Source of the DNA: an uncultured Lachnospiraceae bacterium
Lineage (GTDB): Bacteria > Bacillota > Clostridia > Lachnospirales > Lachnospiraceae
Reading direction: 5' to 3'
NCBI GenBank assembly: GCA_910586705.1
Contig: CAJUJK010000049.1
Coordinates: 1 to 13,462, forward strand
DNA length: 13,462 bases
Each line of letters starts with the position of its first letter. The first letter of the stretch is position 1. The position numbers and the translations under genes were made by a program. Positions 1-7,022 of the stretch are shown here, piece by piece. The notes under the pieces were generated by a model. It was not told where the DNA came from and made no database searches. It saw nothing but the letters and a program-made list of their open reading frames with translations.

Positions 1-44
1 AAACTAAGCTGGTATAACATATTTTCTAAATGGAAAAATATATC

Positions 45-73
45 TTCATCTTGAGCATATTCCATGATATAAT
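45..73 (+). promoter_or_regulatory. Probable sigma-A promoter of the yhcG-like gene
   Basis: A perfect -10 (TATAAT, 68-73) is preceded by TG at -15/-14, giving an extended -10 (TGATATAAT). A weak -35 (TTCATC, 45-50) lies 17 bp upstream. Transcription would start near 80, about 27 nt before the ATG at 107. The -35 matches consensus poorly, so the call rests on the extended -10 and the position. Confidence 0.55.
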
Positions 74-106
74 TATCCAAACAGACTGTCGGAACGAGGG
101 AAATAT

Positions 107-1114
107 ATGGACGTTTTAGCATTAAACTATCAAAGTGATTTTAATGCCATTCTGCAAATGATAGCAGATGCCCGCCGGAAAGCTTCCTATCAAGTGAATG
201 CCACAATGATTGACCTTTATTGGGGAATTGGAGAATTTGTTTCCAATAAGGCCGTGCAGGATGGCTGGGGACGTTCTACCGTAAAAGCACTTTCTGAATA
301 CATTCTGACGCAGGAACCAGGGATTAGAGGCTATTCCCCACAGAATATCTGGCGCATGAAGCAGTTCTTTGAAACTTATTGTGACAAGCCAGAGTTAGGA
401 ACTCTGCTAAGAGAAAATACATGGTCAAATAATTTGCATATCATGTCAAAGACAAAATCGGATGCAGAGAGATTATTCTATTTGAAGCTGGCCTCTCGGG
501 AAAAGTATAAAGCAAAAGAACTGGAACGGCAGATTGACAGCGGATATTATGAGCGTTTAATGCTATCAGACGGTAAAGCGCCTTCCGCCATATCCCATGC
601 TGCGCCTGCAAACATAATCAGGGACATGTATATGTTGGAGTTTTTAGATCTGCCCGAGCCTTATAGGGAATATGATTTGAAAAAGGCCATTTTGAAGAAC
701 ATGAAAAAGTTTTTGCTGGAAATTGGCAGAGATTTTATTTTTATGGGAGAAGAATATCATCTTCAAGTAGGAAAGAACGACTATTATACGGATTTAATCT
801 TTTTTCATAGGGAACTACAATGCCTTGTTGCAATTGAGTTGAAAATTGATGATTTCAAACCGGAATACTTGGGAAAAATGCAGTTTTATCTTGAAGCGTT
901 AGACCGGGATGTAAAGAAGCCCCACGAAAATCCCAGCGTTGGCATTATTCTTTGCAAAAGTAAGGACGAGGACGTTGTTGAATATGCCCTGAGCCGGAAC
1001 ATGAGTCCAACCATGATTTCCGAATATAGGACGAAACTAATCAGCAAGGAAATCTTACAAAAGAAACTTGAGGAATTAACGGAAATGGTGGATGAGGATA
1101 GAAACTCTCAATGA
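107..1114 (+). CDS. YhcG-like PDDEXK nuclease domain protein (DUF1016)
   Basis: A 335-residue protein with the two-part layout of the YhcG/DUF1016 family. The helical N-terminal domain (about 10-150) carries the family pattern around YWGIGEFV and GYSPQNIWRMKQF. The C-terminal PD-(D/E)XK nuclease fold (about 165-320) has candidate catalytic residues D229 (YYTDLIFFH) and E244/K246 (AIELK), with a possible supporting acid near E205. The length is normal for the family, so the gene looks complete and active. The ATG is supported by GAGGG six bases upstream. These proteins are frequent in mobile and defence-associated regions, but their substrate is poorly defined, so a DNA-cleavage role is inferred from the fold. 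No restriction-modification partner is visible. The downstream neighbour is a degraded mobile-element scar, which suggests an accessory locus. Confidence 0.9.
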   Translation: MDVLALNYQSDFNAILQMIADARRKASYQVNATMIDLYWGIGEFVSNKAVQDGWGRSTVKALSEYILTQEPGIRGYSPQNIWRMKQFFETYCDKPELGTLLRENTWSNNLHIMSKTKSDAERLFYLKLASREKYKAKELERQIDSGYYERLMLSDGKAPSAISHAAPANIIRDMYMLEFLDLPEPYREYDLKKAILKNMKKFLLEIGRDFIFMGEEYHLQVGKNDYYTDLIFFHRELQCLVAIELKIDDFKPEYLGKMQFYLEALDRDVKKPHENPSVGIILCKSKDEDVVEYALSRNMSPTMISEYRTKLISKEILQKKLEELTEMVDEDRNSQ

Positions 1115-1126
1115 CGTTGAGAGTTT
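1102..1126 (+). terminator. Hairpin overlapping the yhcG-like stop codon
   Basis: A perfect 10-bp inverted repeat (AAACTCTCAA at 1102-1111, TTGAGAGTTT at 1117-1126) encloses a 5-nt loop that contains the TGA stop. The right arm runs into TTTTC and then an A-rich stretch, so the U-tract is short. It is probably a weak intrinsic terminator, possibly bidirectional. The stem is clear; the terminator function is inferred. Confidence 0.5.
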
Positions 1127-1222
1127 TCAAAAAATCAATTTATTATGTTAGTACAAAAATAGCAGCTGTGGCTACAGTTGCCCTGCTTGCCGTTTGTGCG
1201 TTTCCTATAAATTCGCTTTTGA

Positions 1223-1351
1223 TTTGCAGAAAAATTATTGATTACAAGACAAGCTGTTTCCCGTTGGGAAAATGGAGAAACTATACCAAATACCGATACA
1301 TTGAAACTTATCGCTGAAACTTTTAATGTATCGGTAAATTATTTGTTGGGT
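1223..1351 (+). pseudogene. N-terminally truncated XRE-family HTH regulator fragment
   Basis: The frame beginning at 1223 reads FAEKLLITRQAVSRWENGET followed by a normal helix-turn-helix continuation up to NYLLG (1349-1351). This is the recognition-helix half of the widespread XRE-type regulator with the 'TRQAVSRWENG' signature. A TGA stop at 1220-1222 closes the frame just upstream. No start codon with a ribosome site, and no first HTH helix, can be found, so about 20 N-terminal residues are missing. After NYLLG the frame runs directly into a fragment of a different protein family. The piece is not likely to make a functional repressor. Confidence 0.7.
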
Positions 1352-1372
1352 CATCCCACTGGACTGCCTGAC

Positions 1373-1564
1373 GATGTAGCGGAGGCAATGGCAGAGTTTG
1401 ACCGCAAGGAGGCGGCCTACCGTCTGCGTACATACCGCCACAAAGCCTACTATTCCCTTGACCGGGAGGACGGCATTGAGCACTCGACCTTATTCGTTGC
1501 TCTTTCTCCGTATGAGATTTTCGAGCGTGGGCTTCGGAACGTGGAAAAATTTTTAAAAATAATT
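1373..1564 (+). pseudogene. Internally deleted sigma-70-like protein of an integrative element
   Basis: In the same frame as the HTH fragment, the translation contains FDRKEAAYRLRTYRHKAYYS and then a SLDREDGIEH segment leading to SPYEIFE. It then jumps to RGLRNVEKFLKII. From memory, small sigma-70-like regulators of Tn1549/Tn916-type elements share this start ('YRHKAYYSLDR.DGIEH') and this end ('SIERGLRN.EKFLK'), separated by roughly 60-80 residues that contain the region-4 HTH. That middle part is absent here, and the join falls in the shared residues ER (about 1520-1531). The normal stop is also lost: the frame reads on antisense to the permease gene. The family assignment is by recollection and needs a search. 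Confidence 0.55.
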
Positions 1565-1575
1565 TCTAAGGGTAT

Positions 1576-1605
1576 AAAAAAACGGCGCAGCCCCAGACTA
1601 CACCG
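1576..1605 (-). terminator. Intrinsic terminator of the chemoreceptor-permease operon
   Basis: On the minus strand a 10-bp stem (including three G-U pairs) with a TGG loop occupies 1605-1583 and is followed immediately by seven T residues (1582-1576). The stem overlaps the last codons and stop of the TauE/SafE gene. The shape and U-tract are those of a rho-independent terminator. Confidence 0.75.
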
Positions 1606-2383
1606 CCCTCGTCAAAAACTGAAATCCCATCACCACAACCCCAAGCACCACCAGCACAATGCCCGTCGCCCGGTTCAGCGTCTTTGGTTCCGCCTTGTTG
1701 GCGAACACCGCCGCGATCCTCGCCCAGATAAAGGTAAAGACCACGCACAGTATCCACACCGGCCAGTCCGGCATCCCGCCTATGGCAAAGTGTGACGCCG
1801 CCCCCGTAAAGGCGGTAAACGCCATGATAAACACGCTGGTGCCCACGGCGGTCTTTAGTTCATAGTGCAGAACCGAAGTCAGAATCAAAAGCATCATCAT
1901 GCCCCCGCCCGCACCGATAAAACCGCAGATAAACCCAATCATCACGCCCGCTATGAGGGACTGCACCGCCCGTTTCTTCGCCGCGACCTCCCCCATCGCT
2001 TCCTTCGTGGTCATAACGGGCTTCACGATAAACTTAATGCCGAGCAAAAAGGTCATAAACACGGAAAACCCGCCCATCGTCGCCGGCGGAACCAGACTCG
2101 CCACATAACTGCCCACCACCGTAAACGTCAGCACGCTCCCCATCATAATCAGACCGTTTCTGATATCCAGATTCTTATTCTTTCCGTAAGTGTAGGCGGA
2201 CACCGCACTGGCAAGCACGTCAGACGACAAGGCGATCCCCACCGCCGTATATGCGTCCATGTGCAGGAACGTGATCAGCATGGGACTGATGACAGCCGCC
2301 GCACTCATCCCGGCAAATCCTGTCCCCAGCCCGGCGCCCATCCCCGCAAAAAAGGTCACTACAACCATCCATAACCAGTTCAT
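1598..2383 (-). CDS. TauE/SafE family membrane permease
   Basis: A 261-residue, very hydrophobic protein with about eight predicted membrane segments in two homologous halves, typical in length for the TauE/SafE (DUF81) family. The glycine-rich hallmark occurs in both halves: FAGMGAGLGTGFAGMSAAAV at about 12-31 and FICGFIGAGGGMMML at about 151-165. Family members export sulfite, sulfoacetate or other small organic anions, or take up sulfonates; the substrate here cannot be read from sequence. The ATG lies 6 nt after the chemoreceptor stop, with an AAGAAG ribosome site that overlaps that stop, so the two genes are almost surely co-transcribed and probably translationally coupled. A terminator overlaps the 3' end. 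Confidence 0.88.
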   Translation of the reverse strand: MNWLWMVVVTFFAGMGAGLGTGFAGMSAAAVISPMLITFLHMDAYTAVGIALSSDVLASAVSAYTYGKNKNLDIRNGLIMMGSVLTFTVVGSYVASLVPPATMGGFSVFMTFLLGIKFIVKPVMTTKEAMGEVAAKKRAVQSLIAGVMIGFICGFIGAGGGMMMLLILTSVLHYELKTAVGTSVFIMAFTAFTGAASHFAIGGMPDWPVWILCVVFTFIWARIAAVFANKAEPKTLNRATGIVLVVLGVVVMGFQFLTRAV

Positions 2384-2389
2384 AACTTC

Positions 2390-4267
2390 TTATGCCTCAA
2401 TCATTTCCAGCAGATTGTTCGTAATGTCCGCCATGTTGGAAGACACCTCTTTCGTATTCTGGGAAATATCCACATTTTCCGTCACCACACTGGAAATCTG
2501 CGTCAGCTGCTTAACCGCAAGATCCACAATGGATACGTTCTTCGCAACCATCCGGGATATCTCTTCCACATCTTTTCTGGACTGTTCGATATTCTCCACA
2601 ACCAGACCAAAAGTACCCACCGTCTGTTCCGTGATGTCCTGTCCTTCCTTTACCGCCCTCAAGGAATTCGTGATCAGCTCGTTTGTCTCCTTCGCAGCCT
2701 GCGCGCTCCTCGCTGCAAGCTCTCCTACTTGAGAAGCCACCACGGCAAACCCTCTGCCCGACTCGCCCGCTCTTGCCGCCTCAATGGATGCGTTTAGGGA
2801 GAGCAGGTTAGTCTGCTCGGCAATGGAATTGATCTCGTCGATAATTTTCTCAATCTGCATGGACATATCGCTGATCTTCTGCATGGAATTCTGTAACTGC
2901 GCCATCTGCGACTGTGTCGTGACAATTTCTCCCGTAGTCGCTGCCGACGCGGCGGTAATTTCGTTGGATGCGGTCACGCTGTTGTTCAGTTCCTGCGTAA
3001 GCTGTTCCATGATCTTCTCCAGATCGGAAACCGCCTGCTCCTGCCGCTCCGTGCCATTGTAAATACTGTCCGCATTTTCCAGCGTCTTTCCCGACACCTG
3101 ACCCAGCTCCCTGCACGCGTTCTTTACATTCTGGATCAGCATCCTGTTGCTCTCCACATCCTGCTCCTGCTGACTCAGCAGATTTTCATTCTCACGCATA
3201 TTCTGGCAGATGCTCTCCACCATTTTGTTAATACTGGAAGAAAGCTGTTCATACTCCGGCGTGCTTTTTTCATCTATGATGATATCAAAATTACCCTCCG
3301 CAATTTCCTTCGTATCATTTGTGATATTGTTGATTCCCCGAACGATTTTGCTGTCAACCATCCTGTCAATGGTGATAAGCAGCGCCCCAAAAATGATCAG
3401 CATACTCAGGGACACGATCAGCGTCTGGTTGCGGCGCGCCGCATAGTATTCCGATGCGGGAAGGAACGTTCCAACTATCATATCACCGTTATCTTCGGCA
3501 TAGTAATATCCGGATGCCCCGTTAATTTTTGCTTTGCCTTTTCCTACAAAATCCTGTGGAAATCCAACCTCTGTAGCTGCCGTGCCCACTAACGCCGTAT
3601 CGGGATAGGAAAGCAGCAGCCCGCTTTCTTTGTCAATCGCATAGATAAAACCGTTTGTACCGAAATCAATATCATTGAGCACCACGGAAATGTCTGTGCC
3701 TGCCAGCGCCCTCTCCAGAACCTCCGGGCGCACACCTACCTGCACAAGTCCTTTCGCGTCCGTTCTCGCCACGCCGATGTACTGCATGATAATTCCTTCC
3801 GCGACATTTTTCTGTGGTTCCTGCACAATCTCTATGGAAGGATCATCCACAATCACCATAAAGGCATTGGACTGCTCGCCGCTCTTCATGTCAAAACCCA
3901 CATAGGCGTCAATGGAGCTGCTGGTGATAATGCCCGCTTCATCAATGATATGTACCTCGTTCACCATCAGCCTGTCCCTGATCTCTAGCAGCTTTTCCTG
4001 ATTATCCACAATGGAGGGCTGCGCCGCGAGCATATCGGCAAAAATCCTCGCTTTGGCGAGATTGTTCTCCCCCAGATTCTCCGTGAGCTGCGCAATGTTC
4101 TCCTCGTTTCCCGCAAGTTTTTCCCGCACGTCAGCCAGTTTGCTCTTGCTGGAAGTTGTATTGTTGTAATTGTTTGTGACAGTCTGCATAGTAAAAATAG
4201 CGATAATGGTAACCAGTAGCGCTGCAATCATGTAGATAATAAGTCTCTGTGTAAATATTTTCTTCAT
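2390..4267 (-). CDS. Methyl-accepting chemotaxis protein, Cache-type sensor
   Basis: A 625-residue transmembrane chemoreceptor. From the chosen start: TM1 about 9-28; an extracytoplasmic sensor of about 250 residues (29-281) with the look of a double Cache domain; TM2 about 282-302; HAMP about 303-356; then a long helical signalling domain with the conserved CheA/CheW-binding tip (IAEQTNLLSLNASIEAARAG, about 481-500). There is no C-terminal CheR-tethering pentapeptide. The frame is open back to a TTG at 4300, but the ATG at 4267 starts directly with a charged residue pair and TM1 and has AAAGGA upstream, so I prefer it. No chemotaxis kinase or adaptor genes are nearby, so it must signal to proteins encoded elsewhere. 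Its partner gene is the TauE/SafE permease, which suggests, without proof, that receptor and transporter see related anions. Confidence 0.93.
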   Translation of the reverse strand: MKKIFTQRLIIYMIAALLVTIIAIFTMQTVTNNYNNTTSSKSKLADVREKLAGNEENIAQLTENLGENNLAKARIFADMLAAQPSIVDNQEKLLEIRDRLMVNEVHIIDEAGIITSSSIDAYVGFDMKSGEQSNAFMVIVDDPSIEIVQEPQKNVAEGIIMQYIGVARTDAKGLVQVGVRPEVLERALAGTDISVVLNDIDFGTNGFIYAIDKESGLLLSYPDTALVGTAATEVGFPQDFVGKGKAKINGASGYYYAEDNGDMIVGTFLPASEYYAARRNQTLIVSLSMLIIFGALLITIDRMVDSKIVRGINNITNDTKEIAEGNFDIIIDEKSTPEYEQLSSSINKMVESICQNMRENENLLSQQEQDVESNRMLIQNVKNACRELGQVSGKTLENADSIYNGTERQEQAVSDLEKIMEQLTQELNNSVTASNEITAASAATTGEIVTTQSQMAQLQNSMQKISDMSMQIEKIIDEINSIAEQTNLLSLNASIEAARAGESGRGFAVVASQVGELAARSAQAAKETNELITNSLRAVKEGQDITEQTVGTFGLVVENIEQSRKDVEEISRMVAKNVSIVDLAVKQLTQISSVVTENVDISQNTKEVSSNMADITNNLLEMIEA

Positions 4268-4356
4268 AATGGCCGTATCCTTTCCAGTAATTTTACACAA
4301 TTATGTGACATGCGGAAGCTTCACAAAAGAGAATAAGTTTTCACACTCTGTTTTTA

Positions 4357-4385
4357 ATTGTATACGATATTTCCATGGTTTTCAA
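4357..4385 (-). promoter_or_regulatory. Sigma-A promoter of the chemoreceptor-permease operon
   Basis: On the minus strand TTGAAA (4385-4380) and TACAAT (4362-4357) are separated by exactly 17 bp. Transcription would begin near 4350, leaving a leader of about 80 nt. No TAAA-N15-GCCGAT flagellar promoter is seen here, so this receptor appears to be expressed by the housekeeping sigma factor. No strong terminator separates it from the permease gene ending at 4434, so some readthrough is possible. Confidence 0.7.
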
Positions 4386-4433
4386 GCACTATCACAATAA
4401 ATTACCCTACGTTTACTCTCAGCTCCCTGAACC

Positions 4434-6248
4434 TTACAAACCGATCGTCTCCACCGCAGACATATCCCGGATCCGCCGCACCGGCCCGGTCATCGCCGCC
4501 ACCGCGGAGACCACCATCACCGCCGCGATCACAAGACATTCCCAGACAGGCATGGTCCATACGTCGCCCCATCTTTCGGTAATCACCTGCCGGTACAGAT
4601 AATAGTGGAGCGGCAGCCCGAGCAATAGTCCTTCCGCCAGTCCGCCTGCCAGATACGTGAGCGTCTCCGCCGCGATCATGGACTGCAACTGTCTGACACT
4701 GATGCCGATCGCCCTCATGGCGCCGTACTGCCGCATTCTCGCCGACACGCTCATTGCCATGCTGTTTACAATATTGAAAGACGCGATCATCGCAACCACC
4801 GCCAGAAACCCATAGACAAACAGGGCAAAGGAGAAATAGACTGCCCGCGCCTCTTCCACGTTGACTGTGCCCGGCGCGTCAGGCCGAAGCCCCACAAGCG
4901 CATGTTGCATAAAATCAATGCCTATGCCGAATCCCAGAAACAGAATGATACTGAAAGCAAAGGAGGACGTCAGCAAAATCAAATTTTTCCTGCTGCCCGC
5001 CGCATGGTGCAGTCCAAGCGCAGTCTCCACATGCAGCCGTCCCGTATGCGCCGCCCTCTTTGCGGCAAACACCGTATCGGCATTTCCCGAAACCGCCGTC
5101 AGCGGCGAGACCTCGGATGCTTTGCGCGCCGGCGTCCGGCTTGCCGCAAGCACCGTCAGCAGACCGATCACAATACCGAAAACTACCCCCGGCAGGCTGA
5201 TGCCGAATCCCGGCATTTCCGAAAACCATCTGGGCGTCAGCGCCTGCAACATCCGGCACAGCCCCCACACCGTCACAATACTTGCAAAAAGCCCCACCGG
5301 AATCGCCTTAAGGCACCAGTATAACACCTCCGCGCGCACATAGCGCCGCACCTGTTTTGCTGTCGCGCCCAGACACCGCATCATTCCGAAAAATGCCGTC
5401 CGGTTTGCCACGCTGCTGTTCATACTGCCAAGAATCATCATCATGCCGGAAACCCCTACCAGCACCGCCAGTACAAAAGCGATCACATACAGCATCCAGA
5501 TGTACTGGTCGCTGCTCTGCATCATAGTGCCCATCAGTTTCGCGTTTTCACTGACTTTATCTTTGGGAATATACATCTGCCCGCATATATCCCCTATCGC
5601 CTTCTGTATCCTGCAATGGGGTACAAATTCCACATAGCAGACAAAATCCTCAGAAAGCGTCGCATCTCGAAAGCAGGACAGATAGGTGTCCGTATTCATA
5701 AAAACACCGAACGCTTCCTTTTGTAACATCATGGAAGTGTCTTCCACAACGCCGTTTATCCGAAAGGCAAGAGAGCCGCCCGGTGTCTCCACTTCCACCT
5801 CATCCCCCACAGCAAGTCCCAGCCTGCTGCACATACTTTCCGTCACAATCGCCTCCCCTGTCTCTTTCGGGAATCCACCCGAAAGCAGGGAAACGCCGGG
5901 ATATATCGCAAAAAATGTCTCGTCAAATCCGCACAGGATGGTCTGTACGCCCTCCACTTTATAGTCCATATCCAGTTTATAGTTGGTCGCCGCATAGCGG
6001 ACGAGAGTCTTTACCTCGGGTCTGGCGGCAAGCAGCGCCGTCTGCTCCTCATCCAGTTCCCGGAACATCACATGCCACGCGCCATCCGTCATAATCGCCA
6101 GATTTTTCTGACTCTGCAAAAACATATCCGCCATGCCGAAAATCGCAGAGATCAAAAAGACGGAGATCACAATGCACCATCTTGTCATGCGTGTCTGTCT
6201 GCGGTGTATTTTCGCTGAAACGGGAATCAGATCAAGATAATTTTTCAT
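4434..6248 (-). CDS. FtsX/MacB-type ABC transporter permease, second outer domain lost
   Basis: About 604 residues. In numbering from the upstream ATG at 6254: TM1 about 26-46; a first extracytoplasmic MacB-like domain about 50-248; an FtsX core with three membrane segments about 252-372; TM5 about 425-447; a very short linker; and a second FtsX core about 471-590. Each core has the usual R.A..GMMR.LGA / RM.QYGAMRAIG motif on its cytoplasmic side. Relatives with this two-core layout are commonly near 800 residues because a second outer domain of about 200 residues follows TM5; here only about 24 residues remain. The SD GGAGG lies 2 nt before the ATG at 6254 but 8 nt before the one at 6248, so the latter start is preferred. 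The start overlaps the ATPase gene by 17 nt. Together they should form an exporter or peptide-sensing/resistance pump. Confidence 0.88.
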   Translation of the reverse strand: MKNYLDLIPVSAKIHRRQTRMTRWCIVISVFLISAIFGMADMFLQSQKNLAIMTDGAWHVMFRELDEEQTALLAARPEVKTLVRYAATNYKLDMDYKVEGVQTILCGFDETFFAIYPGVSLLSGGFPKETGEAIVTESMCSRLGLAVGDEVEVETPGGSLAFRINGVVEDTSMMLQKEAFGVFMNTDTYLSCFRDATLSEDFVCYVEFVPHCRIQKAIGDICGQMYIPKDKVSENAKLMGTMMQSSDQYIWMLYVIAFVLAVLVGVSGMMMILGSMNSSVANRTAFFGMMRCLGATAKQVRRYVRAEVLYWCLKAIPVGLFASIVTVWGLCRMLQALTPRWFSEMPGFGISLPGVVFGIVIGLLTVLAASRTPARKASEVSPLTAVSGNADTVFAAKRAAHTGRLHVETALGLHHAAGSRKNLILLTSSFAFSIILFLGFGIGIDFMQHALVGLRPDAPGTVNVEEARAVYFSFALFVYGFLAVVAMIASFNIVNSMAMSVSARMRQYGAMRAIGISVRQLQSMIAAETLTYLAGGLAEGLLLGLPLHYYLYRQVITERWGDVWTMPVWECLVIAAVMVVSAVAAMTGPVRRIRDMSAVETIGL

Positions 6249-6927
6249 TGACATTCCCTCCCAGATCCTTTAATACGCCGTCACTCACCTGCATCACACG
6301 GTCCACCGACGTGATCAGATTCGGGTTGTGCGTGATCATCAGAATGGTCTGCTGAAACTGCCCGGACGCCTTCGTCAGAAGTTCCATCACGTCCTGACTG
6401 TTCTTGCGGTCCAGATTTCCCGTGGGCTCGTCCGCCAGAATCAGTTTCGGTCTTGTGATCAGCGCCCTGCCGATTGCCACTCTCTGCTGCTGCCCGCCGG
6501 AAAGCTGTCCCGGCAGGTGGCTGCGCCGTTCCTGCAGACCGAGCACGTGCAGGATTTCCTCCACCCGCCCGGCGTCCGGCTTCTTATAGTCCAGCAATAA
6601 AGGGAAAATGATATTCTGCTCCACGTTGAGCTCCGGGATCAGATGAAAAGATTGAAAGATAAAGCCGATATTGCGGCGTCTGAAAATGGTGCGTTTCTCC
6701 TCCGTCATGGCGAACAGGTCCTGCCCGTCTATCAGAATCTTTCCGGCAGTCGGTTCGTCCAGCGCGCCGATGCAGTTTAAGAGGGTGCTTTTGCCGGAGC
6801 CGGATTCCCCGATCACCGCCGCGAACTCCCCCTTTTTCAGAGTAAACGAGACATGCTTTAATGCCTCCACCTTCGCCTCGCCTTTTCCGTAAGTTTTACA
6901 CAGATCGTTGACTTCCATGATATCCAT
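6232..6927 (-). CDS. ABC transporter ATP-binding protein (MacB/LolD type)
   Basis: A 231-residue nucleotide-binding subunit with all the expected motifs: Walker A GESGSGKS (40-47), Q-loop Q92 (FIFQSFHLIPE), signature LSGGQQQR (142-149), Walker B LILADE (162-167), D-loop NLD (171-173) and switch histidine H200. The sequence style (GALDEPT, ADEPTGNLD) is that of the MacB/LolD/BceA group, which powers FtsX-fold permeases such as the one encoded next. The ATG at 6927 has AAGGAGG upstream with an unusually long 12-nt spacer, and that SD overlaps one arm of a 10-bp inverted repeat, so its translation may be controlled by RNA structure. It follows the sensor kinase gene by 80 bp in the same direction. 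Confidence 0.95.
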   Translation of the reverse strand: MDIMEVNDLCKTYGKGEAKVEALKHVSFTLKKGEFAAVIGESGSGKSTLLNCIGALDEPTAGKILIDGQDLFAMTEEKRTIFRRRNIGFIFQSFHLIPELNVEQNIIFPLLLDYKKPDAGRVEEILHVLGLQERRSHLPGQLSGGQQQRVAIGRALITRPKLILADEPTGNLDRKNSQDVMELLTKASGQFQQTILMITHNPNLITSVDRVMQVSDGVLKDLGGNVNEKLS

Positions 6928-6932
6928 TGTAT

Positions 6933-6987
6933 AGCTGTTCCTCCTTTCAAAGCTCCTGTCTTTACAAAATAATAACAGGAACAGCTT
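6933..6987 (-). promoter_or_regulatory. Alternative-stem leader over the ABC ribosome site
   Basis: In the minus-strand transcript, arm 1 (6986-6977, AGCTGTTCCT) is a perfect complement of arm 3 (6942-6933, AGGAACAGCT). Arm 3 includes the last part of the ATPase Shine-Dalgarno AGGAGG. A slightly longer arm 1 (6987-6975, AAGCT-GTT-CCTGT) also pairs with arm 2 (6959-6950, ACAGGAGCTT), with a 3-nt bulge. The two pairings cannot coexist: one hides the ribosome site, the other frees it. No U-run follows, so translation rather than termination would be controlled. The complementarity is seen directly; the switching is inferred, and the same dyad could instead bind a protein as DNA. Confidence 0.4.
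6969..6977 (-). promoter_or_regulatory. Possible extended -10 promoter for the ABC genes
   Basis: The minus strand reads TGTTATTAT (6977-6969), an extended -10, but the hexamer 17 bp upstream (ATGGGA) is a poor -35. It could serve as an activator-dependent promoter, since a palindrome lies about 30 bp upstream. If it is used, the first arm of the leader dyad would be excluded from this transcript and present only in readthrough from the kinase gene. Confidence 0.3.
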
Positions 6988-7006
6988 ACAATCCCATGAA
7001 AGAGAC

Positions 7007-7022
7007 CTTACAGATTCGTAAG
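7007..7022. promoter_or_regulatory. 16-bp palindrome, possible response-regulator operator
   Basis: The sequence CTTAC-N6-GTAAG is a perfect 5-bp dyad spanning the kinase stop codon and sitting upstream of the ATPase gene. Read on the minus strand as TTACG-N4-TGTAA it is close to the inverted-repeat sites (TnACA-N4-TGTnA, from memory) reported for Bce-type regulators that control ABC transporters. The position upstream of a weak promoter fits an activator site. It could equally be a small hairpin by chance. Confidence 0.35.

Noticed and set aside
1111..1317. A 68-codon frame overlapping the YhcG-like stop, with a hydrophobic stretch
   Set aside because: It has no ribosome site at usable spacing, its start lies in a hairpin, and its second half is an out-of-frame reading of the HTH fragment. 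A membrane peptide is possible but unsupported.
1865..2374. Long + strand frame opposite the permease gene
   Set aside because: Its translation is rich in H, R and P, typical of an antisense shadow of a G+C-rich membrane protein gene; no ribosome site.
4298..4322. TGTGA/TCACA arms in the chemoreceptor leader, resembling a CRP/FNR-type site
   Set aside because: The arms are 12 bp apart instead of 6, and they lie downstream of the predicted start of transcription.
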